From contig NC_084840.1 of NCBI RefSeq assembly GCF_033115175.1, positions 78,941,179 to 79,005,178 of the forward strand: a stretch of DNA of 64,000 nt. Direction: 5' to 3'. Made by a program: the position numbers and the translations under genes. The notes under the pieces are model-generated. The model did not search any database. It saw only the letters and a program-made list of their open reading frames with translations, and was not told where the DNA came from. This DNA comes from Lepus europaeus. Taxonomy: Eukaryota > Chordata > Mammalia > Lagomorpha > Leporidae. How positions within the stretch are numbered: the first letter of the stretch is position 1; the number at the start of each line of letters is the position of its first letter. Of the stretch, positions 34,575-46,487 are shown one piece after another.

Positions 34575-36105
34575 ATCTCTCTTACATAATTGCAAATGAA
34601 ACCTGCCATTCCGTGACTTGACTGTGGCCAAAGCACTTGTCCAACCCAGGATGGGCCTTCACTCCTGAGGCTTCTACTTCACACATGCGGCAGGCAAATT
34701 GCTTCTCACCTGTGTGAGTTTACCATCATCTGGATAGTTCATCTGAAGAGGCAAACCACCTTTCACAACCTCTCCACCTACAGCTAAAAGGGTTTTTCTT
34801 TGTATGTGTTGTCCTGGGGACAATCGCATGAGATTTTTTTAAAGATTTATTTATTTATTTGTTTGAAAATCAGAACTACGGAAAGCAAGGGTGAGATGGA
34901 GATCTTCTATCCACTGGTTCATTCCCTAAATGGCCACAATGGTCAGGGCTGGGCCAGGCTGAAACCAGGAGCCAGGATCTTCATCTGGGTCTCCCATGTG
35001 AGTACAGGGGCCCAAGTACTGGAGCTATCTTCCACTGCTTTCCCAGGTACAGTAGCAGGGAGCTGGATCCAAAGCAGAACAGCCAGGACTTGAACACCTA
35101 TGGCACCCATAGGTGATGCAACACAGCTGTGTTGTTGTGTGTAGTCAACACAGCTGTGGCCCCACATGAGAAATTTTAAAGTAGGTCTTGTCACATCCTG
35201 GATAACTAAAGATGGGACTTCTTATTCTGGAAGAGTCAATCTGAGGAAAGGCTTTAGCTGCTAAATGGGAAAACTCAGGAATGGGGGCAATGGGAGAGCC
35301 TGGTACCATCTGAGCTCACCATTGGCAGCTATGGGCTTTGTAAAAGGCACTGAGGTACAAGAGATATGACAGCCGCTTTGGGCGCCTGAGAACCCATCAT
35401 CAGCTTTTGTCTTGAGGATATGGGCTGGCTGATATCTATACATGACTGTCTCTGAGGTAGGCACAGAAAAGTCATAAAGCAAGCACCTACTTTCTCATCA
35501 ACTTCTGCCACTGTTTCACTCACATCTCTGTTTGGTGACCCAGCTGCACAAGGTATGTTTTTCCCTTGCAGTGTTACATTTAGGTGGATTCTTTGAAAGC
35601 GGTTGTCCTTAACACTTGGAGAAGCTGGCTGCATTTACCAGCAGGATCGGTGGCTACAAAGGTGGGCATCAGCTGCAGGATGCAACACACTGATTGCATA
35701 AGCCTTGGGCAACTTGGAGGAGGGACACTGGAATCTTTTCTTCCTCTGAATGGTGCAGCAATGTGCAGCTTGACCATATTGGAAAATGACTTGAAGTACT
35801 TTACTTGAAGTAGACGGTGCAATCAGATTGACATTAGGGTTCAAATTCTGAGTGGCTGTAAGGTGGAGTCAACAACATGTGGAAATGAAAATAGGGTGTC
35901 CCAGAGTCAGATTCTCTCCCTTTGACATATCAGATACTTATGCAATGGGTCTGTTTTCAAGGTATTTCATAAAATCAGACAACCAGTTGCAAGTCACTGA
36001 CTTTAAGTGCTTTAGAAGTACGTTGTAGTTTTACTCCAGCAATTCAAACTCTCTTCTGACCTTTCAGAAATTGTTTCCTCCATTGCTTATGGCTATGCTG
36101 CATGC
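34575..36105 (-). pseudogene. KLF10: KLF10 (TIEG1) processed pseudogene
   Basis: KLF10 is a TGF-beta-inducible C2H2 zinc-finger repressor. Read on the minus strand from about 36,095, pieces follow the protein in order with no introns: ETISERSEES, FMKYLENRPI, CLTPPYSHSEFEPN, HIAAPF (35.76 kb), [80 protein letters not shown], then after a [37 protein letters not shown] and a WQV remnant near 34,605. Several frameshifts and stops and a collapsed last finger make it non-functional. The segment names rest on my knowledge of the KLF10 sequence. Confidence 0.9.
34836..35163 (-). mobile_element. C-SINE, minus, inside the KLF10 retrocopy
   Basis: Left end tttttttaaagatttattt, right end cagctgtggccc. 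It splits the first zinc finger between the YFK and THT positions. catgaga on both sides is the remnant TSD. The head end carries an odd 13-bp duplication (caacacagctgtg at 35119 and 35146). Confidence 0.9.
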
Positions 36106-36582
36106 CATCTGTCCTCTCCTCATTCAGGTAGTTGCTCCACCTGCTTGCTCTATGCTGTGGGCGCAGGCAGAGCCTGCAGGCAGCCAACCAGTGGAAAGGG
36201 TGTGTGAGGCACTGCCCACTGAGCTGGTGGGGTCATTTGTGGTCTGCTGCTTCCCAGCAATGAGAATCTGCATTAGTAGTATGTGCTCCCAATTACCAGC
36301 AGCAGTGTGATCCACCAGCCTTGCCCAGAGGAATTCCCAGTCACCTGATTTAGTGCTGCCCTGGTCCTCACCCACACCTCTCCACTCATGCCCCACCCTG
36401 GGCTAGGGGACTGTGCTGCAAGAAGGGGTCTACCCAAGAGGCCTGGGGTAAGTGGTGACCCAGAGTGTTGTAGACAACCAGGCCAGCCTGTGGGAGGGAG
36501 ACAACTAGTTCCTATACTTCGACTCACAGTCAAGCTTACAAAAAGGATGCAGGTATAACGTGCTTTCTAATGAAGATAACAT
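36106..36582. other. Unassigned sequence upstream of the KLF10 retrocopy
   Basis: GC-moderate, with overlapping minus frames of 86-90 residues lacking known domains. It begins where KLF10 homology ends and could be 5' flank or an old repeat. Confidence 0.4.
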
Positions 36583-37198
36583 TGGGAAGGCTTTTTGCTT
36601 AGCAGTTAAGATGCCATTTTTGGGGGATGGTGCTGCAGTTTAGTAAGTTAAGCCTCTACCATTCAGCAGTGGATACCCATATGGGTGTCAGTTCATGTCC
36701 CGACTGCTCCTCTTCTGATCCAGCTATCTGCTTAAGGCCTGGGAAAGCAGTGGAAGATGGCACAAGGTTTGGGCCCCTGCATCCATATGGGAAACCTGAA
36801 AGAAACTCCTGGCTCCTGGCATTGGATTGGCCCAGTTCTGGCCATTGCAGCCATTTGGAGAAAAACCCCGAGGATGGAAGACCTCTCTCTTTCTCTCTCC
36901 CTCCTAAATAAAGGAATAAATCTTCTTTAAAAAGATGCCATTTGGGAACAGTGTCCCACGTTGGAGTACCTGGGTTCACATCTTGGCTTTGGATGCTTAC
37001 TCCACTCTCCTGCCAGCACAGACCCCGAGAGGCAGTGCTGACTGGTCGGGTAGTAGGGTTCCCCACTCATGTGGGAGCTTTGCATTCAGTTCCAGCTCCT
37101 AGCTTTAGGCTGACCCAGATCTACATTGTTGGTGTTTGAGAAGAGAACCAACAGATGGGAGCTCTGCTACTGTCTCTCCCTCTCAAGTAATTTTTAAA
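36583..37198 (+). mobile_element. Very old C-SINE, plus, split by a younger one
   Basis: The head gcttagcagttaagatgcc ends at 36622 and continues after the insert with gggaacagtgtcccacg, ggagtacctgggttcac, agctcctagctttagg and agagaaccaacagatggg. Confidence 0.75.
36608..36946 (+). mobile_element. C-SINE, plus, nested, with TSD
   Basis: The body is about 36623-36931. Flanks aagatgccatttttggg and aagatgccatttggg are the TSD. Head gggggatggtgctgcag, tail aataaatcttctttaaa. Confidence 0.92.
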
Positions 37199-38126
37199 AT
37201 GTTTTTCTCATTTTTTTTAACTTTTTAAATATCATGACTGTTGTCAATTGTCACTTTATTTCTGCTACAAAATTCACCAGAAAAAGATACTGCAACAATC
37301 TAGTATAAAGCAAATCTTTAACCAAAGAACATGGTATAGACCTTTTAAAAATATTCATACTTTATCACAATAACTGCAAGGAAAAATTCAATTTCTATCA
37401 TCAGGACCAAGTTGAAATTGCTGAGATAGTAGAGACAGATGACAAAAACGTTTGTTTTCTTTTCTTTTTTTTTTTTAAGGAAATAGTCAACTTGCTTAAA
37501 ATGTAAAAAATAAATTTAACACCTTTGAAAGGGCACAAGAAGCTACATATTTTAGGCAAAGAAGGTACTCTACTTAAAAGTTCATTTGTAAACTATACAA
37601 GAGGTGTAAGATTACAGAAGAGCACTTTGGTTTCTCATTGTAATACGAGGCAGCATGGAAAACAAGGATATCGAAAGTTTCAAGAAAATCTATAATTCTA
37701 TCACACAATTAACATTATGGGCATTGATTTCTACACAATCAGTGATTGTCAGTTTAAATTATTGCCCTACACTTTTGATAGACTCTGTATTCAAAGCATA
37801 GCCTCACACTAATTCAATTAATTGCAAGGATTTATTAAATGCTAGACTACGTTAAATTTATGGATGAATTTTATCAAGCAATCATCTAATGTAAATGATT
37901 ACCATATGTTTGCACTCCTTGGAATCATTCTATTGTGAATATTTTGGTAGCAATATAATTTTGTCTAAAATTTCTTTATGAAAAAATATCTGGACTAGAA
38001 ATCAATTGAATAGTATTTCATGGTTTTGTTACCTAATGACAAATTGTCTTCATTGAGGTTTATAATTATTTATTCTTTCAACACTAATGTTATGTGTTTA
38101 TCAAATACAGTTATATTAAGATACAT
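37199..38126. other. AT-rich unique sequence
   Basis: No gene or repeat family recognised; a T-rich run at 37455-37478 is simple sequence. Confidence 0.55.
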
Positions 38127-38463
38127 TTGGGGTTGGCACTGTGGCATAATGGGTAAAGCTGCAGCCTGGCAATGCCAGCATCCCAAATGGATGCCGGTTC
38201 AAGTCCTGGCTGCTCCATTTCCATGCCAGTTCTCTGCTAAGGCCTGGGAAAGCAGTGGAAGATGGCCCAAGTCCCTGGGCCCCAGAACCCGCATGGGGGA
38301 CCCAGAAGAAGCTCCTGGTTCCTGGCTTTGGTTCGACACAGCTCTAGTCATTGCAGCCAATTGGGGAATGAACCAGCAGATGGAAGACCTCTCTCTCTCC
38401 CTCGTTCTTCCTCTTCTCTCTCTGTGTAACTCTTTCAAATAAATAAATAAATAAATACATTTT
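38127..38463 (+). mobile_element. C-SINE, plus, old-type
   Basis: ttggggttggcactgtgg to caaataaataaataaataaatac. A box and B box (ggttcaagtcctggc) are intact. Confidence 0.95.
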
Positions 38464-39121
38464 AAAAAGATATGTTTGCAAAAATATGTGACATCAATAC
38501 AATTGCTTAAATTTTCTCATACAAGTAGCTTAATTTGGGGGCCTTAATTATGGCTGAGTGGTTCTGTAGTCTAATGATATCTTTAAACCCAACTATTTTC
38601 CCATTCTGTTGAATTTCAGTGTTGTATGTTACTAGAATTCTGAAAAAAATTCACAGGAACTTTTTAGGCATCATCTAAAACATCATAATCTCCAAAGAGC
38701 AAAAATTATTGCAAACTATGATTTTCTAGAATTATTTCTTTGGATAATGCTACAATTTTATTGTAGCTTTAACTTGAACACACACACACACATATACACA
38801 TGTACCATACATACATTCACAAATGCACATACACAATCAGCAAGTCTCCAGTGCATTTACCAAAGTGCATCAATGTACTAGCTTAAGAATACTGCCAGAG
38901 AATAGTCCCTTTCTTTAAATACCAATTTACTCTAGTAATTTATGTTTGACTAAAAATGATAGTTTAGTTATTCTTTTGAAAAAGAGGCAGGTATCATCAC
39001 AAAGCACAAATGAGTGAATAAGTTACACTATCTAGGGAATTAGATAAGAAATGGCTCACTCATCAAATTAAATGGAATTGAATCTAGTGCGAGTTACTAT
39101 GTCAAGCAAAATATGAAGCTT
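38464..39121. other. AT-rich sequence with (CA)n
   Basis: A CA-rich simple repeat lies at 38779-38830; otherwise nothing recognised. Confidence 0.6.
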
Positions 39122-40450
39122 AAAAAAATTGAATGTTAAAGCATTACATTTAACACAAACCAGGAGGAAAAGAAAGCTAGGCATCAGAAGCAATGGGTGG
39201 CAGGCCTATTAATGGCTGATCTGTACAGTGATCTGCCCTCAAGGAGACCCAACAGGCCAGTCTACTGCAGTGGCTTTCAATGTGGTAAGCCTGGGCTTCA
39301 GCAGAAGTCAGCTTGTGAAGAGCCCTGGCAGCTCTGCCAAGAGTCGGATCACTGGAAATGGACCTGCCCTGGAGTCGAAGGATGCCCAGGTCAGAGCCAC
39401 AGATCTTACCGGCTCTAAGCTGAAAAGCCCTTCACTCAGCCCAACTTCCAAAGTGACCACTGCAGCTGAAGGGACAGCCAAGTAGGGTCAGCAACATTGC
39501 AGGCAGAACTGTAAATTTCTTGTTAGAGATGCCCCCTGCCTTTACCTGGCCAGCTCTCCTCCCAGCCCAGCCAAGTAATGAAAGTCAACAGAGTGCCTTC
39601 CCCTAAGAGGTTCACACCTCCCTTAGGATGTACCCCACATGAAGAGATAGATAGGTCTGGGCCTCTTAACTTACAAGGCCTAAAGCCCATCAGATCATTA
39701 TCAAGCCCCTTCTATCAGGTTCTATTTGCCTCTCAATCAGAAAAATTACTTGTAGCTTAGACAGCACCTTTCTTAGCTCCTCTAATAATGACTCTGTCCT
39801 TTGTTCTAGACCCTGTCTAGCTTACTTGGGCCTCATTCCTTCGTAAGCATAACCTCTACTCTACCACCAATGGCTCTACTCCCAACCTGTGTGTACTGAT
39901 GGTCCTCTTCCCCACTTAATGCTGTATAATTGTTCAAACCTGGTAAATGCCACTCTTAGGATCATTGGTTACTATCCTCACTCTGTCTTTTATGACCTTG
40001 TCTAAATATGATCAGAGTCGGCAAACTTGGAAGGCTTCCATAGCCTTGGCAACTCATGACAACAGCCTAGGGTGGTTACTGGAGCCATAAACTAGAGTGT
40101 CAATTTGTTGGGTCAACAACAGGAGCCACTGTGCACTTGCTCCTCATGTGGGATCTCTGTCCTTAATGTGCTGTACATTTTGATTTAATGTTATAACTAG
40201 TACTCAAACAGTATGTTTCACTTTGTGTTTCTATGTGGGTGCAAACTGTTGAAATCTTTATACTAAATTGATCTTCTGTATGTAAAGAGAATTGAAAATG
40301 AATCTTGATGCGAATGGAGGGGGAGAGGGAGCAGGAGAGGGGAGGGTTGCGGGTGGGAGGGAAGTTATGGGAGGGGGAAGCCATTGTAATCCATAGGCTG
40401 TACACTGGAAATTTATATTCATTAAATAAAAGTTAAAAAAAATTGAATGT
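39122..40450 (+). mobile_element. TSD-flanked L1-tail insertion, plus strand, ~1.3 kb
   Basis: aaaaaaattgaatgt at 39122-39136 recurs at 40436-40450, and the site reads TT/AAAA. From 39,151 the body matches the reverse complement of 6838-8138 closely through tggtaagcctgggcttcag, the purine tract (40315-40380) and attcattaaataaaag. Reading frames shared with the other copy (39197-39418, 39228-39485, 39578-39760) are short. The copy is 5'-truncated relative to the 3.16-kb one. Confidence 0.93.
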
Positions 40451-40554
40451 ATATAATTTCAAATAAATTTTGAGTTGTATCTAAATGTGTACACTACAAC
40501 ATTAAGCATAAAATCACAGATATTTAAATACCTTTAGTTAGGAAAATGTGAATA

Positions 40555-40745
40555 GATAATAACAATAATTGCTAACATTTATTTTATATCAGATGATGTT
40601 TTCAGTATTTTATGTTTCCAGAAAAATGGAGCTAGCTCCTATTATCTTAACTTTAAAGAAAATGGAACTGAGGCATGAAGAGGTACGTAACTGGTTTGCC
40701 TAAGGATATATAATCATGAAGTGACAAAGCCTTAAACTTGGCAAA
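40555..40745 (-). mobile_element. MIR relic, minus
   Basis: gctaacatttattttatatcag, then ctcctattatcttaac, ggaactgaggcatgaagagg and gtttgcctaaggatata follow the reverse complement of the MIR consensus. Confidence 0.75.
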
Positions 40746-40877
40746 TGAGCCATTTTTTTCACAAATTCAATGTTTGATCTATTTCATATATCCACTAAAA
40801 GGACTTACTATCAAATGATACTTTCTGATAAAACCCATGGAAACTGCAGATGAGTATTGGTCCAAACCAAATATTTG

Positions 40878-40917
40878 GGGCCGGCGTTGTGGTGTAGCAG
40901 GTAAAGCCATCATCTTT
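40878..40917 (+). mobile_element. C-SINE head fragment, plus
   Basis: Only ggggccggcgttgtggtgtagcaggtaaagcc is present before the sequence turns unique. It is an unusually short, 3'-less but well preserved fragment. Confidence 0.8.
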
Positions 40918-40986
40918 AAATTTAGCAGATATGCCTTGTTAGATAAGTAGACTTTGTATAATTCTTCTTGTCAGTGTATACACTTT

Positions 40987-41345
40987 AGAAATTGATTACA
41001 GGGGCCAGCGCTGTGGCACAGCATGTTAAAACCCCACGTATGGTGTTGGCATCCCATACGGGTGCTGGTTTGAGTCCCAGTTGCTCTACTTATAATCTGG
41101 CTCCTTGCTAATGCACCTGGGAAAGCATCAGAGGATGGCTCATGTCCTTAGGCCCCTGCACCTATGTGGGAGACCTGGGAGAAGCTCCTGGCTCTGGGCT
41201 TCAGATCAACTCAGTTCCAGCTGTTGCAGCCAACTGGAAAGTGAACCAGTGGATCGAAGACTTTCCTCTCTGTCTCTACCTCTCTATGTAACTCTGTCTT
41301 TCAAATAAATAAAAATAAAATTTTTTAAAAAAGAAATTGATTACA
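40987..41345 (+). mobile_element. C-SINE, plus, with 14-bp TSD
   Basis: The body is 41001-41331. agaaattgattaca is at 40987-41000 and 41332-41345. Head ggggccagcgctgtggc, tail caaataaataaaaataaa. Confidence 0.95.
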
Positions 41346-42033
41346 TCAGGCAACACATATGAACTTGTATTATAGAAAGCTTGTCCTTTAGAAAAAATTT
41401 AGACCTACAGAGCTGAAGAAAAAAAATGTGGTACTTTTGAATAAAAATCTATTTTTCATGAATGCATGGTGTTATAAAACACAGCAATACATCTAACTGG
41501 CTTTCATATGTAAGGAGCTTCAGCTTTAATAAATCTATCAGATGATGCCTCTAGTGTCACTTTGAATTTGTTTCAATGGGCAAGGGGCATTCTGAGTTGA
41601 CCATGGACTCTTGTGGAGGAAGAGAATGGTGACATCATGTCTCCTGGCATCACTGAGGTGGATAATTGGGGAGTCCTTTGCATAGAATCGTGCTCATATA
41701 CTTGTTAGACATACTTGGGGATTTTTTTTTTCTCTAAAACTACTCAACTTTTAAAATTTTGGTTGTGTGTTACCAGCTAATCGTTTTCTTCAATTGTAGA
41801 CCTTCCCAGGATGCTCAGGACGCTCCCAGGGTAGATAGTGAGTGAAAGGGCAGGGGTGCCTCAAGAGCAAGTTGAGAGAATCAGGAATCAGCAGTGTCTT
41901 CAGTAAGGTGGAATATGAATGGAAAAAGCAGGAAAAACCCCAGATCTTGTTAGGTTCAAGCAATGGGGAGCTGTTTTTCCAAATAAATTCACATGAAAAT
42001 GAACAGTACCTTAATGTACTATAGTAAAAAATG
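41346..42033. other. Unique intergenic sequence
   Basis: No repeat or gene recognised; a 60-residue plus frame (41842-42024) is unsupported. Confidence 0.55.
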
Positions 42034-42368
42034 TGGAGCAGACACTGTGGTGCAGCGGGTTAATGCCCTGGCCTGAAATGCTGGCATCTCATATGGGTGC
42101 TGGTTCGAGACCCGACTGCTCCTCTTCCAATCCAGCTCTCTGCTATGGCCTGGGATGGCAGTAAATGATGTCCCAAGTCTTTGAGCCCCTGCACCCACAT
42201 GGGAGACCCAGAAGAACTTCTTGGCTCCTGGCTTCAGATCGGCACAGCTCTGGCCATTGCGGCCAATTGGGGAGTGAACCAGTGGATGGAAAACTTCTCT
42301 CGCTCTCCCTGCCTGTCCTTTCTGTGTAACTCTGATTTTCAAATAAATAAATAAGTCATTTAAAAAAA
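42034..42368 (+). mobile_element. C-SINE, plus, old-type
   Basis: gtggagcagacactgtggtgcag, B box gctggttcgagacc, tail caaataaataaataagtc. Flanks aaaaaatgtg on both sides suggest the TSD. Confidence 0.95.
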
Positions 42369-42638
42369 ATGTGACCTAGTAGGAAAGGAATGGGATCTCA
42401 GGCAACTGTGTCTGAAAGGCAGTGAGATCAAGTGATACGTGTCCTTGTATTCTACTGTTATCCTCTGCTGTGTCACATTTTTACTGGGATTTGAGTAACT
42501 GAGACACATTCGGGAGACTGTGTCTTACTCCTTGAAACAAATCCAAAAGTGACACAGGAGGCATGCAGGATTGTCAATTCTGGAGAAGAGAAGGTCTATT
42601 AAATGCTTTAAAATATGTGAAGGACGTTTGTGGAAAAT
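42369..42638. other. Short unique segment
   Basis: Nothing recognised. Confidence 0.5.
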
Positions 42639-42957
42639 TTTTTTTTAATTTTTAAAATTTATTTATTTGAGAGATAGTTAAAGAGAGAGGTAGAGACAGA
42701 GAGAGAGGTCTTCCACCCACTGGTTCACTCCCCAGATGGCCGCAGAGCCAGAGCTGCACCAACCAAAGCCAGGAGCCTCCTCTGGGTTTCCCACGTGGCT
42801 GTAGGGGCTCTAGGACTTGGGCCATCTTCTACTGCTTTCCCAGGCCATAGCAGAGAGCTGGATTGGAAGAGGAGCAGCTAGGACTTGAACTGGCTCCCAT
42901 ATGGGATGCCAGCACTGCAGGCCAGGGCGTTAAGCTGCTCTGCCAGAGCGCCGGCCC
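42639..42957 (-). mobile_element. C-SINE, minus, old-type
   Basis: Tail complement aaaatttatttatttgag, right end cagagcgccggcccc; tggaaaa flanks both sides. Confidence 0.95.
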
Positions 42958-43035
42958 CTGGAAAAATAATTTAACTGTGCAAGTCTCTAAGAAAGATACC
43001 CAAAGTGTTAGGCATTAAATTATTAATCTATTGAT

Positions 43036-43357
43036 GGGGCCGGCATTGTGGTGTAGCAGGTAAAGCTGCTGCCTGCAGTGCCGGTATCCCATATGGGCAC
43101 CAGTTCGAGTTCCCGCTGCTCCACTTCTGATCCAGCTCTCTGCTATGGCCTGGGAAATCAGTAGAAGATGGCCCAAGTCCTTGGGCCCCTGCACCCATGT
43201 GGGAGACCTGGAAGAGTCTCCTGGCTCCTTGCTTCAGATCGGCGCAGCTCTCGCTGTTGCAGCCAACTGGAGAGTGAACCAGCGGATGGAAGACTCTCTC
43301 TATGCAAAGCTGCCTTTCAAATAAATAAATAAATCTTTAAACAACAACAACAACAAA
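43036..43357 (+). mobile_element. C-SINE, plus, with (CAA)n tail
   Basis: gatggggccggcattgtgg to caaataaataaataaatc followed by five CAA-type units. Flanks attgatggg and attgattgc hint at a TSD. Confidence 0.95.
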
Positions 43358-43729
43358 AGAATTGATTGCTAAGTAGTATGTTAGTTGCAAAGAAACAGGG
43401 AGGAAGAGTGCATTGGAAGAGTGAGAGAGAGGGTGTAACTCCTAAAATGACATGGATAAATGCCAAGAGGGGAGCTACTCGTGATACCTTGGGTGCACAC
43501 AGCAGTGGGGCCAATGCTAGGAGTTGTGGGGAGTCAGATTTTTCACTGTTACCATAAATAAACCATGTGGGCTTGCAAGTGCTAGTCCTCACCCCAGTAA
43601 GACTGCCCTATCCCTAGGTAGTTCTTGTAGCTGCCAGGTTGCTTTCTATGCAGGATCTCACAGACAGAATATTTTCCTCAGATGTGAGATTGGAAGAGAG
43701 AACCTATTAAGGGACTTTCAATCTTAAAA
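43358..43729. other. Unique intergenic sequence
   Basis: Nothing recognised. Confidence 0.5.
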
Positions 43730-44032
43730 AATTTACGTGTGGACATTGGTACTGTGGCATAGTAGATTAAGCATCCAGATTGTTACACTTCCAATCCAGC
43801 TCCCTGCTAATGGCTTGGGAAAGCAGTGGAAGACGGTCCAAGTCCTTGAGTCCTTCAGCCACATGGGAGACCAGAAGCTCCTGGCTCCTGGCTTTGGATC
43901 AGCATAGCTCTGGCCATTGTGGCCATTTGGGGAGTGAACCAGTAGATGGAAGACTTCTCTTTGTCTCTCCTTGTCTGTAACTCTACCTCTTAAATAAATA
44001 AATAAATCTTTAAAAAAAGAATTTACGTGTGG
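43730..44032 (+). mobile_element. C-SINE, plus, with 13-bp TSD
   Basis: aatttacgtgtgg is at 43730-43742 and 44020-44032. The body lacks the segment between head and gattgttacacttccaatcc, so the B box is deleted. Confidence 0.95.
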
Positions 44033-44935
44033 TTCTAAAATCTGTCAGAATCCTTTGGAGTTTGTAAACATGAAATTATTGAGCAACCAGTAGACTTAGT
44101 TACTTCCTTTATTCAGTTGCTAAGCAGTCTTATTTATTAAAAGTAGTCTGTGAGTGAGAGTTAAAAATAAGTGTTTGAGAAGGAAGGAGGGGTGAGCAAT
44201 ACCCTTAAAGAGACCATCAACGTCCTTTGATTTTTAATGAACTTGAGGGGAGAAAATGCCTCATCTTGTCTCCTTCTACTATTTCTACTATGTTTTCTCA
44301 GAAATTTCCCAAAGGCTGGTGCTTTGTTACTTCTTGAGTAATGGGGAACAGAGTCACACTGTTTATGGTTATGTCATTTAGGGACAAGATTGATGTTTGT
44401 CATGACTTGTGCCCTCATCTCATAGCCGCCCTAATGGTTCACTCTCTTTCCATTTGGATCACCCTAGGATGCTTTCAGAAGGCTGGTGGCCATGAGAAAC
44501 CTCTGAGTCAATCAGGACAATTTTCCTTTTAGATTATCTTGAAAAAAGATTGGCTTTTAAAATTTAAAATTTAAATTTAAAATACAGAAAACCATAAACC
44601 ATGCATTACAATAGCATGAGGCTGAAATTCCAGAAAACTGAATTCTAGTTCCCCTTTGCCTTGATTAGACTCTGTGAGTTTGAGTATCCTCTTTGGTCTC
44701 TCCAAGCCTTTGTTTTCCACAGTGCATCATCAGATGCCTTCCAGAGGTCCCTCACAGTTTTACCATTTAGTGTGTGACCTCTTCCTAGACAGAAGGATTA
44801 GGTGACAACAATGTTCTCTGCTGATGTGCTTCAACCTCAGTGAAATACCCATGTACACTTGATGATATATTTGTACAGAATTTGATATTTTTCACATCCA
44901 TGTCCAAAATATTCTTACTTGCTGTGCATAACAGT
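44033..44935. other. Unique sequence with possible MIR-like fragment
   Basis: 44600-44760 (gttccactttgcc-like, cctctttggtctctcc, cagaggtccctcacag) is weakly MIR-like. The rest is unassigned. Confidence 0.4.
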
Positions 44936-45303
44936 AAAAGTAAATAAGCCAGCTGGCACTGTGGCTCAATAGGCTAATCCTCCATCTGTGGGGCTGGCAC
45001 ACTGGGTTCCAGTCCCAGTTGGGGCGCCAGATTCTGTACCAGTTGCCCCTCTTCCAGTCCAGCTCTCTGCTGTGACCCGGGAGTGCAGTGGAGGATGGCC
45101 CAAGTGCTTGGGCCCTGCACCCACATGGGAGACCAGAAGAAGCACCTGGCTCCTGGCTTCAGATCAGCGCGGTGCACCGGCCACAGCACGCAAGCCATAG
45201 TGGCCATTGGAGGGTGAACCAACGGTAAAGGAAGACCTTTCTCTCTGTCTCTTTCTCTCACTGTCCACTCTGCCTGTTAAAAAAAAAAGTAAATAAACCA
45301 GCT
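44936..45303 (+). mobile_element. Young C-SINE, plus, with 19-bp TSD
   Basis: aaaagtaaataagccagct (44936-44954) matches aaaagtaaataaaccagct (45285-45303) with one change. GC-rich head with duplicated B-box segment, pure A tail. Confidence 0.95.
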
Positions 45304-46039
45304 CCATTATGTAAGACAGCGAAGTTCATCTAGTGTCACTGAAAAATATAAGGTTATATGGCTAAGGCAAGGTAGAACCAACTTTATGACCTCAATGTCT
45401 GCATTCTTTTTCAAATGAGCAGGTCTGCGGAAGTGCTGTTTACCACTGCAGTTATGTTTCCTATGGGTGAGCGAGAGCACTCTGACTCTCCTTGTCTGTT
45501 ACTGCAGCGACATCAGTGTGCTCTGCAGTAACCATGGTGAAGAAAGGTCCACTGCGTCACATCCTCTAGGCACTTTCTGTTCAAATTCATTATACAGGTT
45601 AACAACAAGAACTAAAGGTAGTGGCCTCTTAAAGTTATTTGGGGCATGCCATTTCCCTAGGGATTTGCAAAGCCCATATGTTTTGATTGTATCCAGGTCT
45701 TTCAGGATTCTCCTGTTGGGTGGTCCTATGTTCACAGTATGAGCCCACACAGGTGTTGTCCATCTGCAGAAGCACAAGACACATACCCATTTCAGCTGCA
45801 TCAGCACATGATGCTGGGCTGGTTTGTTATGAATGATGTGACTGTGATAGCCCACCAGACAGCTAGAGAATCAGTCATGCATTCAGCATCATTTATCCTG
45901 GATGGGCAGGGAGACACCTGATAGTAAGATGGAAGATGAGAATTTAGCAATCTGCAGCGCCAAGAAAACCCCAAATCTCTGTGGTCCCTGCAGTCAGACT
46001 GAATATCCTCAAATGCCACCCTCCCACTTGGTAGTGGCA
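45304..46039. other. Unique sequence with an unassigned 118-codon frame
   Basis: A minus-strand frame at 45499-45855 is open for 118 residues, contains no SINE or L1 sequence and has no domain I recognise. No poly(A) or splice evidence was found. Confidence 0.4.
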
Positions 46040-46175
46040 TGGACTTGATACACTCCCAAACCTCCCTAAGCCTTGATTAACCCAGGTGGATGATGCTGAA
46101 AATAAAAGCATGCACCTCAAAGAGTCCTGGGTAAAGGTTAAATGAGAAAGCACAGGCAAAACACTTAGCACAAGG
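46040..46175 (+). mobile_element. MIR relic, plus
   Basis: cctccctaagccttgatt, cacctcaaagagtcctgg, aggttaaatgagaaagcac and aaaacacttagcacaagg follow the 3' half of MIR. Confidence 0.7.
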
Positions 46176-46487
46176 GCCGATGTGGTGAATGACAGACTGA
46201 CTGACCACCAGTGGATTCCCATGGGCCTCCCACATAGTGACCAGCATCCTGGGGACAGAAACCCTCTCTGACAGAGCACTAGGGTGGAAAAGGCATTGCC
46301 TTTTTTATTTTCACAGGTACAACCTAAGTAGTAACACTGATTTTTAGAATGGCATTTATTCCTTTGAAAAACAAGGATCTAAAGTACAGAGATAAACTGT
46401 GGGTAAAAGAGAGATGAGAATGTCTCTGGCCTGGTGATTGCTCTCCCTCTGCCTCTAACTACTTAGTGGCTTTTGAAAGGGTTTTCT

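Noticed and set aside
42034-42368. tRNA gene suggested by A-box and B-box-like motifs
   Set aside because: The motifs belong to the tRNA-derived head of the C-SINE; there is no cloverleaf, and dozens of copies share it.
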